Positions 1 through 10,260 of a stretch of DNA of 64,000 bases are shown piece by piece (positions within the stretch are counted from its first letter, which is position 1; every line of letters begins with the position of its first letter). The position numbers and the translations under genes were made by a program. The stretch comes from Hyperoodon ampullatus (lineage: Eukaryota > Chordata > Mammalia > Artiodactyla > Ziphiidae), in the NCBI GenBank assembly GCA_949752795.1, contig OX457065.1, positions 3,710,501 through 3,774,500 of the forward strand. Reading direction: 5' to 3'. The notes beneath the pieces are model-generated. The model searched no databases, was not told the origin of the DNA, and worked only from the letters and a program-made list of their open reading frames with translations.

Positions 1-889
1 ATAAAAGAGTTTGACAGACAAAGGAAGCATCTTTGTCTTCCTACAAACATAAGCATCTTTCTCCTCGGTCCCATGGCATTTGTCTATCCCACAGAAGGGA
101 CTCTCAGCCTCCCTTGACTGTGCAGGTGTTTCTCGCCATGGTGTTGGCAGTGGTTTCGTGAACATTACGTCAAGGACACAGACTCAGTATCTCTGGTGTC
201 CCTTAGAAATGTATATGTATTGACAAAATCAGAACTACAATAGATCTTTAGAATCATTTATTCCATCATTCTTACTATTCACATGGAGGTTCTGAGGGAA
301 ACAGGAGCACTTTCATGGTGCGATAAAGATCAAAAACTTTAAGGCGTAGATTATATTAAAGAGATTGAGTAAAATGCCTGAATTCAGGTCGGTCAGTAGT
401 CCTTCAGTGTGATTGTTAACCTGTAGCACAGAACTCTGGATAAATATTACAGATCAATTAAAGGAAACTTGAAGGTGTGGGTTCCTCCTCCTCACCAGCT
501 CAGTGTCTCTCAGGCCTGGGTGGGTACCTGAGAGACGTCATAGGTGAAAAATGCCCGGCATCATCCACATGGTGGAGGCATTCTCTCTAATCCACAGGTC
601 TCAGAAGAGACGAGAACATAAAATGCGGCATTTCTTACTACCGATCATTGAGAAGGAGACCCTGTCAGGCATCTCCCTGTTTCCCTGAAATGGGTTGTGA
701 ATGTGGGAAACACCAGAGCTATCTCCTGGGGACACTGGAAAATAAAAGAAGATAGAATACTGCCAGCATCCAAGGGTGAAAGTCTGTCAAGGAGGCCAGT
801 GCTGTCCTTTCTTCTCTCAGCAATGAAATCCTCCATACATGCCGTTCGCTCTCTCAAGCCGATGTTAGGTGGCAATAAATAATCAGTAA
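1..889. other. Intergenic sequence, nothing recognised
   Basis: Short open frames on both strands have no recognisable domain and overlap one another. I see no splice-bounded exon, RNA gene or young repeat here. Confidence 0.5.
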
Positions 890-1085
890 CGAGCACTTTT
901 TAGTGTGTCGTATGTCAGGCATTTTCTAAATGCTGTTCATAGATTGACTTAGGCATTTCTCCAACAATACTGTGCTGCAGGTACTGCCGTTATCCCCCTT
1001 CTACTCAGGTTGTTAACTGAGATCAAAGTAGTTAAGTGAGTGACCATGCTCACCCAGCTAGTGAGGGGCGGACTCTGGGTTTAAA
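890..1085 (-). repeat. MIR-type ancient SINE fragment
   Basis: The stretch has the MIR layout read in reverse: a size/position block, a 'ccc..ctactcagg' block matching the 'count/percent' core, then 'cacccagctagtgaggggcgga' style sequence ending near 'ctctgggtttaaac'. It is heavily diverged and has no visible target duplication, as expected for this old family. Confidence 0.55.
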
Positions 1086-1789
1086 CAAAGGCTGTGTGGG
1101 TCCAGGGTGCAAACTATGGAATCCCTCACGGTTCTGCTTGTCCCTAAATAAACCACAAGAGTGGTCCTGTTGGGATTGTCTAACCAGAAGGTTCTTGTTT
1201 CCACTTGTCCAAAATTTACATCACCAGGCTTTAGTGAACAATTGTTATGTAAGCAGCAGTGCTCCAAATGCTGTGGATCCAAAGACGCATAAGACAGCAT
1301 CTCTGCCCTTGGGGAACCTGCAGGGGAGATAGAAAAGTAAACCAAAGCTCCCCATTAGATAGGGTAGGCTGTGCCCTAAAGGCAGGTACTGCAGTCTCAC
1401 AGAGAAGCTGTGATGTGAGTGCCACGCCGAGGCGGACAGGAGATACACAAACACGATATCCTTGCAGGAGTGAGCAACGAGTTGAAACTTCAGTGTTGAA
1501 TAAGAGGATGTCATATTTATATAGAATTGTTTTGGTAATTGTTACTTTTTGGTGAAGAATAATGATTGTAGAGGTTGAAAAGGGTGATGTGATGATTGGA
1601 AGCATGTCGATGGCAATGCTGCTGTTGTCAGAATCTCTTGTTTCTCTTTCCAGAAATACATTATTTGCTTTAACATTTCCATGAAAATGAACAAACATTC
1701 CAGTTATATTGCTATAAAAAAATGCCTTTTATCCCCAAGCTGGCATTGGGATCTCAGCAAACGCCTTTCTTCTTTTCCTCCATATTTCA
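1086..1789. other. Intergenic sequence, nothing recognised
   Basis: Overlapping short open frames on both strands, none with a recognisable family. The right end may include the decayed amino-terminal part of the receptor pseudogene that follows, but I cannot align it confidently. Confidence 0.4.
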
Positions 1790-2590
1790 GCTTTCCTGTG
1801 GGATCCAAGGCCAAGCTCACTGACGTGACTGGCACCCACTTGGCTGTGGTACATACAGCGATGCTCCTCACCATGGGCTTCTTCGTGTCTCTGGACATTT
1901 GGGGGCACAGGACATTCAGAATGACTTCAACAGTAAGGTGCTTGTCTTCCTTAGCAAGGTGCTGAGGGGCCTCTCCCTTTGTACCACTTGCCGCTAGAGT
2001 GCTTCAGGCCACCACTGTCAGCCCTAGCAGCTCCTGGTTGGCTAACTTCCAGCTTAAATCTCCCAGTCCCATCCTGGGTTTATTTCTCTTCTTTTGGGTC
2101 CTAAGCGTGTCCATCTGTAGCAACCCGCTCCTCTACGACAGGCCACAGCCAGTGAGACCTGGGTCAACCTCTGTTCTTCACTGAGCACTGCTCCTTTTTG
2201 CCTGAGCTGCACCCACAGGGGCCCATTTTTCACACTCATGTTATTTAGAGATGTCTTCTTCGTGGGGTTCATGGTCCTGTCAAAAGGATACATGTGATTT
2301 TCCGGTACGGACATAAGTGGCAGTCCCAGCATCTTCACAGCAAAAGCCTTTCTCCAAGAAGCTCCCCAGGAAAAAGGGCTACTCAGACAATTCTGCTGCC
2401 TTCGAGTTCTTTTGTGATCATATACTGTGTGGACTTCATCATTTTGTTTTCTGTAGGCGTGATGTGGACAAATGACCCAATCCTGGTCTGTATCCAGATG
2501 CTTGTGACCAATGGCTACGGCACAGTCAGTCCTTTGCTAATCAGTACTGAGAAACAAATATTAAAAATTATGCAAAAACACAAGGGGGAA
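1790..2590 (+). pseudogene. Vomeronasal type-1 receptor (V1R) pseudogene
   Basis: Several plus-strand reading-frame pieces lie in the order expected for a V1R pheromone receptor, a seven-transmembrane GPCR of vomeronasal neurons. Near 1805-1890 a frame reads LTDVTGTHLAVVHTAMLLTM, like the family's 'PTDL..THLALVH..MLLT' start of TM2. Near 2300-2390 a frame carries the intracellular-loop signature SQHLHSKSLSPRSSPGKRAT. Then follow a TM6-like FVIIYCVDFIILF and a TM7-like segment with NGYGTVSPLLIST near 2505-2550. The pieces are in different frames with stops between them (for example the frame ending before 2294), and the amino-terminal TM1 region is not recognisable. This is a dead copy. Intact V1Rs are single-exon and about 300 codons, which fits the roughly 0.8-kb span. 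Loss of V1R function is known in cetaceans. Boundaries are approximate. Confidence 0.82.
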
Positions 2591-2829
2591 GGAAGGTCAG
2601 TGTTTAACAAAACAGCCATAGAAATATCTTGGGGAAAGACTGTTTCTGCCCTCATTAGAAACCATTTTATGTTTCACAGAATTTTCTCTCTGAAAAACAG
2701 TTGATTAATGTGGGATTATACATCTTCTGTCATGACAGAGTAGTCTTGAGATAGATGATAGATAGATCAATCTAGGAAGTACATTGAGGATAATTTTCCC
2801 TATATCTGCATCAGTAGAATTCATTTGTA

Positions 2830-3514
2830 TATTTATGAATTTCTTGGCTTTCCATTTCTTTTTTCATCTCAGACCTTTATTCTGGGATTATTTTCCTTCT
2901 TCCTGAATTATATTCCTTGAAAATTCTTTTAGTGAACTTCTATTCAAAGTACATTTTTCCTTTTTGTCTAAAAATATCTTCATGTTGTACTTTTTCTTGA
3001 AATATATCTTCCTGAAAGATATTCTATGTGGACTGGTATTTTCTTTCAACACTTTGAAGAAATTATTATTGGTTTCTGGCCCTCATTGTTGATATTGAGA
3101 ATTATGTAGTTATTCTGGATATTGTCCTCTTTAGGAAAATTCCCTCCACTCCTGGCTAGTTTTAATTTCTTGTATTAGTGTTAAGTATTCTGTATTTTCA
3201 CTAAAATGTATCTATGTGTGGATAGTCTTTCTCCATCCATTTTGATATATAATGTGTCCTGTTAAGCCTCAATTCACGTAAATTATCCTTTATCCAATCC
3301 ACGTCAAGTTCTATGTCTTTATCTCTTCAAATACTTGTTCTCCTTTCTCCCACTCACTACTTATGAAACTCCAATTCAGTATTTGTTAACCCTTATTATT
3401 TTATTCTCTATATCTCATCATCTTTTTTATATTTTCCATCTCTTTATTCTCTAAACTGCATCCTGAATAAGTTAGTCTAATATTCTAATTCACTAATTCT
3501 CTCTTCAGCTGTGT
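2830..3514 (-). repeat. Ancient L1 (LINE-1) fragment, antisense
   Basis: T-rich sequence on the plus strand resembles the reverse complement of old L1 coding sequence (blocks such as 'tctatgtggactggtattttctttcaacactttgaag' and 'tttctggccctcattgttg'). It is highly diverged and has no open frame. The young SINE at 3530 interrupts it, and similar AT-rich sequence continues to about 4.2 kb. Confidence 0.5.
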
Positions 3515-3529
3515 GCAAACTGCTATTTC

Positions 3530-3736
3530 TTTTTTTTTTTTTTTGCGGTACGCGGGCCTCTAACTGTCGTGGCCTCTTCCGTTGCGGAGCACAGGCTCCG
3601 GACGCGCAGGCTCAGCGGCCATGGCTCACGGGCCCAGCCGCTTCATGGCATGTGGGATCCTCCCGGACCGGGGCACGAACCCGCGTCCCCTGCATCGGCA
3701 GGCGGACTCTCAACCACTGTGCCACCAGGGAAGCCC
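3530..3736 (-). mobile_element. CHR-type tRNA-derived SINE
   Basis: A full short-form element lies in reverse: a T-run (the A-tail), then the GC-rich body, ending 'ccaccagggaagccc', the reverse of the 'gggcttccctggtgg' head. A 15-bp target duplication gcaaactgctatttc flanks it at 3515-3529 and 3737-3751. The body contains the tRNA-like B-box region (tgtaggttcgaac-like, here 'gggcacgaacccgcg' reversed). Confidence 0.93.
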
Positions 3737-3751
3737 GCAAACTGCTATTTC

Positions 3752-5030
3752 ATAGATCCACTTAATAGTGTATTACATTTATTTTATTATTTTTCTTTCT
3801 AATAATGTCAGTTGTTTTTTTAAAAATCTGCTGGGTAATACTTTATAATTATATATTTTGTTCATATTTTATTAACTTTTGTACGTCTTTAAACATTTAA
3901 AAGTATCTTCTCTACCTATTAGCCAATAGCTGATATCCATGGAAGTATAATTCCACTGTAGTTTCTGATGGCTGCTTTTAGCATTGTCTAATTTTGTATC
4001 ATGGGTTCCTGTTGGCAAATTTTAATACGTAGGGAAACTGAGCATCCTGGGTGAGAAGTTTTTATCCAGAGGGGATTTGGATTTTCTTCCTCCTATTACA
4101 TGGCACAAATCTGGGGAATTTTCAGATTGACGTTTTGTTTAGATTTTTCTGGACTCTATGCATGGGATAAATGTGAACTCTGAACCAACATGGAAGCAAG
4201 ATTTTGTTCCCCTGAAGAAGCCAAGGAAGTAGCAGAGAAATTTCATTGGTGACTTCCTTTGCCAGATTTTTCTGACTCAAAATTTTTGCCCAAGACATTG
4301 GTTCTCATGAGCACTGGCTCTGTGTGGAATCCTTGACCCTGTCTCTCCCCATGTGGATTCATGACGTTGTCTCCTGTCCCTGCATAGCTGTGGAGATCCG
4401 GGGTTTATCAGTAAACAGCCCAAGGGGGAACCTGATCCCAGGTTCAGCTCCCTCTTCCTTCTAACTCCAGGGATTTCCCATGCTATTTTGTAAACTCGGT
4501 TATACATTATAAAGGTTGCTTTATACGTGGCTTGTAACACATTTGTACTGGGAAGTTTTTCTGTGTCTCTAGTCGGCTTTATCACCAGAAGAACCACTAC
4601 TGTGTATATGAGGGAAAAACTCTTTAGACTAATACATTATGTTAAGCCATAGTGTCTCATGAGAAATACTGATTTTGTGATGTCCTTAAAATGCTTCAAA
4701 ATAAATTCCAAGGGATCCCTGCTTCCTTTTAAATTTGGGAAATTGGTATGTTAAATTGTCATTGTTATTATTATTATAGTAAATAGAATTAACCTTTTAA
4801 AAACCACCATTTAGCTTATTTTTAAAATGGGAGTTTGTTTATTCATATATTTGAAGCCCCTGTGTACCTTTCTTTGAATGTATTGAAACAAAACCAAAAA
4901 CAAACAAAAAACTTCTCCCAAATGAATCACTATCTTGGTTGTTATTATCATTTTCCTTACTTTTCTGTTTAAAGTTCTTGCCATACATGTATATGAATAT
5001 ATCATTAAGATATTTTGCTAAGTTCACAGT
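3752..5030. other. AT-rich intergenic sequence, probably old L1 remnants
   Basis: No coding exon or young repeat recognised. The left part continues the old antisense L1-like sequence. The block at about 4150-4560 has a short minus-strand open frame without a recognisable domain. Confidence 0.4.
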
Positions 5031-6120
5031 TTATATATGTGGCATCATTCTATATCCATTTCTGGTGACTTGCTTCCTATGCTAAGCCTTCTGGTTTGAG
5101 AGTTATCCTTGTTGATGTGTGAAGCTTAGTTCATCAGCACTTCATGGAATGACATCACGTGAATACAACAAGATGTCTTTCTCCAACCCTCTGACTATGT
5201 GCATGTAACAAGACTCCTCTGAACATGACTCCAGATGTTTCCTGGTCACATGTGCAATATTTTCTCTAGGGTAAATACCACTGAGAGAATTTGCTTGTTG
5301 CTAAATTATGCCATTGTTGATTTATATTCACTTATGCTAAACTGTTTTCCAAATGGTTCTATAAATTTACCTCCTGCACCTTCAGTATGTAAGAGTTTTC
5401 ATTCTAGCTAAACTGTGATCAAAGTTTTTAAATTACTCCAATCTGGTGAGCTTGAAATTGTATGTTATTTTATTTTGATTTTGTATTGCCTTGATTAGTA
5501 ATGAAGATAAATATATTTTCAAATGCATATTAAACACGCTCATTTCCTTTTCTCTGAATAGCCTGTTCATGTCTTTTGCCCAGTGGCAAAATTTTTCCTA
5601 TCAGGTTGCTTGTAGTTTTATTATTAGAAGTCCATTAGATATTCTGTATATTAATCATTAGCCAATTATATACTACAAGTATTTTTAATTAATTAATTTA
5701 TTTTTATTTTTGGCTGTGTTGGGTTTTCGTTGTTGCACGAAGGCTTTCTCTAGTTGTGGCGAGTGGGGGCTACTCTTTGTTGCGGTGCCCGGGCTCCTCA
5801 TTGCGGTGGCTTCTCTTGTTGCGGCACGCGGGCTCAGCTGCTGTGGCTCATGGGCTCTAGAGCACAGGCTCAACAGTTGTGGTGCATGGGCTTAGTTGCT
5901 CCACGGCATGTGGGATCTTCCTGGACCAGGGCTCGAACCCGTGTCCCCTGCATTGGCAGATGGATTCTTAACCTCTGCACCACCAGGGAAGCCCTATACT
6001 ACAAGTATTTTCTCCCAGTTTGTAACTTGGTTTTTACCCTGTTTATGGTACCTTCTTTCAACTTGTAAAGTTTTTATTACACAAAGTTTGAAATATAAAC
6101 AAAACCAGAGAGAGTAGCAT
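5031..6120 (-). repeat. Ancient L1 3'-end fragment, antisense
   Basis: Plus-strand phrases such as 'tgaatagcctgttcatgtcttttgccc' and 'ccaaatggttctataaattta' match the reverse complement of L1M-type 3' sequence. A young SINE at 5686-5994 splits the element. The copy is old and has no coding capacity. Confidence 0.5.
5686..5994 (-). mobile_element. Long-form CHR-related SINE
   Basis: The element reads in reverse: an 'aattaattta' tail, then the 'ggctgtgttgggttttcgttg' body typical of the longer, older CHR-related subfamily, ending 'ccaccagggaagccc'. The target duplication tatactacaagtatttt is at 5669-5685 and 5995-6011. Confidence 0.92.
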
Positions 6121-6558
6121 AATATCAGCTACGTGCTCATTACCCTGCTTTAGTCATCAACTCAGGGCCAATCTTGTTTCACTTACACCCACTACTCCCC
6201 CCATTTTATGCTGAAACAAATCTCATTAATAATATCACTTCATCAGTAAGTTTCTATTTAGTATAGGAACTTCCCCTTTTAAACATAATCACAATATCAT
6301 TATCACACCCCCAAATTTAACAGTAATTAGATATATTATCAAGTAGCCAATGTTTGCATTTTCCAGATTTTTTTTTCCAGTTTGTTTGAATCCGGTCCAA
6401 ATAAAGTATATAACATTGTGCTTGATTTATTGATCTGCATTTTGAGAGGGTGTTGTACATCCCAAGTACTCTTGGATAGTCCTGGTTTTCACCATTTTAC
6501 TTTATTTCCTAGCACTATCTATAGTGACCAAAGATTCTTTTTTAAAAAAATATTTCAG

Positions 6559-6749
6559 GGCCTCCCTGGTGGCGCAGTGGTTGAGAGTCCGCCTGCCGAT
6601 GCAGGGGATACGGGTTCGTGCCCCGGTCTGGGAGGATCCCATATGCCGCGGAGCGGCTGGGCCCGTGAGCCATGGCTGCTGAGCCTGCGCATCCGGAGCC
6701 TGTGCTCCGCAACGGAAAAGGCCACAACAGTGAGAGGCCCGCGTACCAC

Positions 6750-6775
<26 letters not shown>
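6559..6775 (+). mobile_element. CHR-type tRNA-derived SINE
   Basis: The head 'gggcctccctggtggcgcag' runs through the body to a pure A-tail of about 28 bases. The target site aaaatatttcag is repeated after the tail as aaaatttcag. Confidence 0.92.
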
Positions 6776-6782
<7 letters not shown>

Positions 6783-6962
6783 GATATATTAACATTTTAA
6801 TCAGGAAATTCAGTATTACATCAATGTTTACATATTGTATCATTAGTTTTCATTGCTCATATTTCAGTTTTTGATTAAAGTTACAGAAACTAATGATTAC
6901 CACATCATTAACACTATGATCAACATTTGATCATAATACTAGGCTAAAAAATAGTTGTGGAG
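6776..6962. other. AT-rich spacer between SINEs
   Basis: Nothing recognisable apart from the target-site copies of the adjacent SINEs. Confidence 0.5.
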
Positions 6963-7197
6963 GGACTTCCCTGGTGGCACAGTGGTTAAGAATCCACCTG
7001 CCAATTGCAGGGGACACAGGTTCAATCCCTGGTCTGGGAAGATCCCACATGCCTCGGAGCAACTAAGTCCATGCACCACAACTGCTGAGCCTGCACTTTA
7101 GAGCCCGTGAGCCACAACTAGAGAAAGCCCACATGCAGCAACAAAGACCCAATGCAGCCCAAAATAAAAAATAAATAAATAAATAAATTTATATTAA
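6963..7197 (+). mobile_element. CHR-related SINE with (AAAT)n tail
   Basis: The head 'ggacttccctggtggcac' continues through a tRNA-like body and 'cccaatgcagcccaaaataaa' into an AAAT-repeat tail. The duplicated target is aatagttgtggag before the element and aatagtcgtggag after it, one mismatch. Confidence 0.9.
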
Positions 7198-7540
7198 AAA
7201 AATAGTCGTGGAGTAGCCAGTTTTTAAGCTAGCTTAAACGTATATTCTTATTGGGTTTTTTGAGCTGCTAAATGAAAAAACACGTATTTTTAATATTGAA
7301 TGTTTTAAATAAGAGTTTTTTGCAATGCAAGTGATACCAGTAGCCTAAGCTTTACACAGTAAACTTCTCTTTTCCTATGAAGTTAACCTTATAAAACATT
7401 TTATTGAAGTGTAGTTTATTTACAACTTTGTGCTAATTTCTGCTGTACAGCCAAGTGATTCAGTTATACGTATATATATATTCTTTTTCGTATTCTTTTC
7501 CATTATGGTTTATCATAGGATATTGAATATAGTTCCCTGT

Positions 7541-7612
7541 GCTATATATATATATATAATATATTAATATATTATATATTAAGTATATATATATATCATA
7601 TATAGCCTATAT
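7541..7612. repeat. (TA)n-rich microsatellite
   Basis: Runs of alternating t and a ('ctatatatatatatataatatatt...') lie inside the L1 3' UTR. This is a likely length-variable site. Confidence 0.85.
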
Positions 7613-8209
7613 ACAATAGTTTGCATCTGCCAATCCCAAACTCCCAATCCTTCCCTCTTCCGTTCCCTCTCCCCCTTGAGAACCACAAGTCTGTTCTCTA
7701 TGTCTGTGAGTCTGTTTCTGTTTCGTATATGGGTTCATTTGTGTCCTATTTTAGATTCTACATATAAGTGATATCATGTGGTATTTGTCTTTCTCTTTCT
7801 GACTTACTTCGCTTAGTATGGTAATCTCTAGGTCCATCCATGTTGCTGCAGATGGCGTCATTTCATACTTTTTTATGGCTGAGTAATATTCCATTGTATA
7901 TATGTACTACCATATCTTCTCTTTCCATTCATCTATCAATGGACATTCAGGTTGTTTCCATGTCTTGGCTATTGTGAATAGTGCTGCTATGAACATAAGG
8001 ATGCATGTATCTTTTCGAAGTATGGTTTTCTCCAGGTATGTGCCCAGGAGTGGGATTGCTGAATCATATGGTAGCTCTATTTTTAGTTTTTTAAGGAAGC
8101 TCCATACTGTTTTCCATAGTTACTGCACCAATTTACATTCCCACCAACAGTATAGGAGGGTTCCCTTTTCTCCACACCCTCTCCAACATTTGTTATTTGT
8201 AGACTTTTT

Positions 8210-8329
8210 TTTTTTTTTTTGGCCGTGCCATGTGGTATATGGAATCTTAGTTCCCCAAGCAGGGGTCAAACCCGTGCCCCCTGCAGTGGAAGTGCAGAGT
8301 CTTAACCACTGGACCTCCAGGGAAGTCCC
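8210..8329 (-). mobile_element. Short tRNA-derived SINE inside L1
   Basis: A T-run is followed by 'ggccgtgccatgtggtatatgg' and ends 'ccagggaagtccc'. It is only about 120 bp and lacks the GC-rich middle of the CHR copies, so it is either a shorter subfamily or an internally deleted copy. The target duplication tgtagactttt (8199-8209, 8330-8340) splits the L1 reading frame. Confidence 0.88.
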
Positions 8330-8521
8330 TGTAGACTTTTTAATGATGGCCATTCTGCCCGGTGTGAGGTGATACCTCGTTGTAGTTTTGATTTGCATTT
8401 CTCTAATAATTAGTGATGATGAGCATCTTTTCATGTGCCTATTGGCCAGCTGTATGTCTTCTCTGGAGAAATGTCTATTTAGGGCCAAAGAATTATTTTT
8501 TGTATCATTAAGAATTCATAG

Positions 8522-8731
8522 GGCTTCCCTGGTGGTGCAGTGGTTGAGAGTCCGCCTGCCGATGCAGGGGAAGCGGGTTCATGCCCCGGTCCGGGAGGAT
8601 CCCATATGCAGCGGAGCGGCTGGGCCCGTGAGCCATGGCCGCTGATCCTGTGCGTCGGGAGCCTGTGCTCCACAACGGGAGAGGCCACAACAGTGAGAGG
8701 CCTGCGTACCGCAAAAAAAAAAAAAAAAAAA
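8522..8731 (+). mobile_element. CHR-type tRNA-derived SINE
   Basis: Full short-form copy from 'ggcttccctggtggtgc' to an A-tail of about 19 bases. The target duplication aagaattcatag is at 8510-8521 and 8732-8743. Confidence 0.94.
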
Positions 8732-8743
8732 AAGAATTCATAG

Positions 8744-9551
8744 ATTTAAACATATTTAATGTGTGTAAAAATATATTGCAATCATTATCCTTACTGATGA
8801 TCAAACTGTCCTGTCTTTGGCAGACAGGCGTCCATTTGTTTTGGTTCCCAAGTCTTGAACGTTGAACCTCATGGTGTTTGATAGCGCTGCATCCACCTTC
8901 CTCATGTCAGAGCTTCCAGGTCTGTCTTGTGCATTTCCTCCCCAGACTTGAAGTCAGCCATTTCTCCAAAAAATCCCTGACACATTTAGGAAAAACTGTT
9001 TCTACAGACCACAATCTGGGTGCTAGAAAATTTATTACTATTGAGTTTGTAGTTATTTCTAGGCATTTTCTATGGAAAAACTTAAAATTATCTTATTAAA
9101 GAAAAATACATAAGAGTTTACTGATAATTAAAATTTAAATTGAGAACTAAGGGTTTTATTATACTTAACAATTTTACATATTTATTCTATACACTTCATC
9201 AATTTTACATATTTGTTTCTGATATTATACCCTCCTTTCTGGTTTTGTTTATTCCAAATTTTCTATAATAAAGAGTTTAAAGTTGGAAAAAGACATCATA
9301 AACAGCGTAAAAAACAAGTTGCAAACTGGGAGATCTTTGTAGGACATATGATTGGTAAAGGATTAATATTTCCAAAAATTTCCCAAATTTCTGGTTCTCA
9401 AAAACACCACCATCATTTCTCATTTTCACTATCCCACACAATAATCTTATCCATTAACAGCATGACCTTGGACCAGTTACTTCAGGAAGTTCAGAAAGGC
9501 AAGAAGGGAGTGTTCTACTTTTCTGGTTCTGCTATGAGAATCCAAGAAGTA
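8744..9551. other. Intergenic sequence, nothing recognised
   Basis: Short plus-strand open frames (8878-9099, 9213-9689) have no recognisable domain, and no splice-bounded structure is evident. The second of these runs into the MITE that follows. Confidence 0.45.
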
Positions 9552-9799
9552 CAGCTGACCCTTGGACAACAGGGGTTTGAACTGGGCGGGTCCCATTATA
9601 CGTGGATTTTTTTCATGAGTATTAATATATACTGTAGTACTACAGGATTCGATCCATGGTTGGTTGAATCCACAGATGCTGAACGCTGATATGAAGGAAC
9701 TGTCGGTATGGAGGGAGGGTGGACTATAAATTAGAGGCGGATTTTCAACTGCACAGAGAGCTGGCACCCCGAATCCCAGCGTTGTTCAAGGGTCAGTTG
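9552..9799. mobile_element. Tc1/mariner-superfamily MITE
   Basis: Terminal inverted repeats CAGCTGACCCTTGGACAAC (left end) and the reverse complement of gttgttcaagggtcagttg (right end) bound a 248-bp element. The dinucleotide TA lies on both outer sides (9550-9551, 9800-9801), the target duplication of the Tc1/mariner superfamily. The interior ('gggtttgaactgggcgggtcc', 'ggattttcaactgcacag') matches the widespread eutherian non-autonomous elements with this end. There is no transposase. Confidence 0.82.
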
Positions 9800-10094
9800 T
9801 ACTCTTAGCTGTAGCTGTATGTCCAAGAAGCTCTGAGCCCCGTGACTCTACTTTGGATTATTTCTCTGGGCTGCGTGCTTTGATCTGTACTTCTGTAGTT
9901 TGCAGAACCTGATAACTCAGTTATTCCTCTGTATTTCTTCCCTACTTCCCTACTCACTCTGAATATATGTTGTTTTCAGTCTTTCATGTTTTTTTCATTT
10001 ACATAAGTATTTATCCAAAACTATTCTTGAGCCCTTAATATGTGCCAGCTGCTGAGGAAGGCTTTCAAGGACAAATTTGTTTTTTATTTTGTTT

Positions 10095-10260
10095 TTCATT
10101 TTTTAACAGCTTTATTGAGGTATAATTGATAAACACAAAACTGCACATATTAAATACATACAGTTTGATGGTTTAGAATATGCATATATCCATGGAACCA
10201 GGATAAATTTATGAGCAAATCACACATAGTCACCGCCCTCATAAAGGTTACAGCCTAATA
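10095..10260 (-). repeat. Old L1 3'-end fragment, antisense
   Basis: The sequence 'aacagctttattgaggtataattgataaac' begins a familiar reversed L1 3' UTR block that runs to 'gtcaccgccctc'. A sister fragment is at 13815-13930. Confidence 0.7.

Larger units (their letters stand above)
7397..8490 (-). mobile_element. 5'-truncated L1, antisense
   Basis: The plus strand starts with the reverse of an L1 3' UTR (poly-T-like 'ttttattgaagtgtagtttatttac') and runs into the reverse of the ORF2 carboxyl end. The minus-strand translation at 8120-8488 shows ORF2-like [20 protein letters not shown] and later a CWWECKLVQ motif. Two SINEs sit at its left-internal and right-hand parts (8210-8329 inside it, 8522 just beyond). 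It shares its 3' end with the longer L1 at 16341. Confidence 0.85.

Noticed and set aside
3511..3802. Many open frames that share a '[14 protein letters not shown]'/'[14 protein letters not shown]' type peptide
   Set aside because: They are translations of CHR SINE bodies and recur at every SINE on either strand; not genes.
7541..7612. AT-rich repeat as a replication origin or promoter
   Set aside because: It is a simple (TA)n microsatellite in an L1 3' UTR, with no other supporting signal.
8522..8620. tRNA-like A/B-box sequence in the SINE heads
   Set aside because: These are the tRNA-derived promoters of SINEs and do not fold into a complete, functional tRNA gene here.
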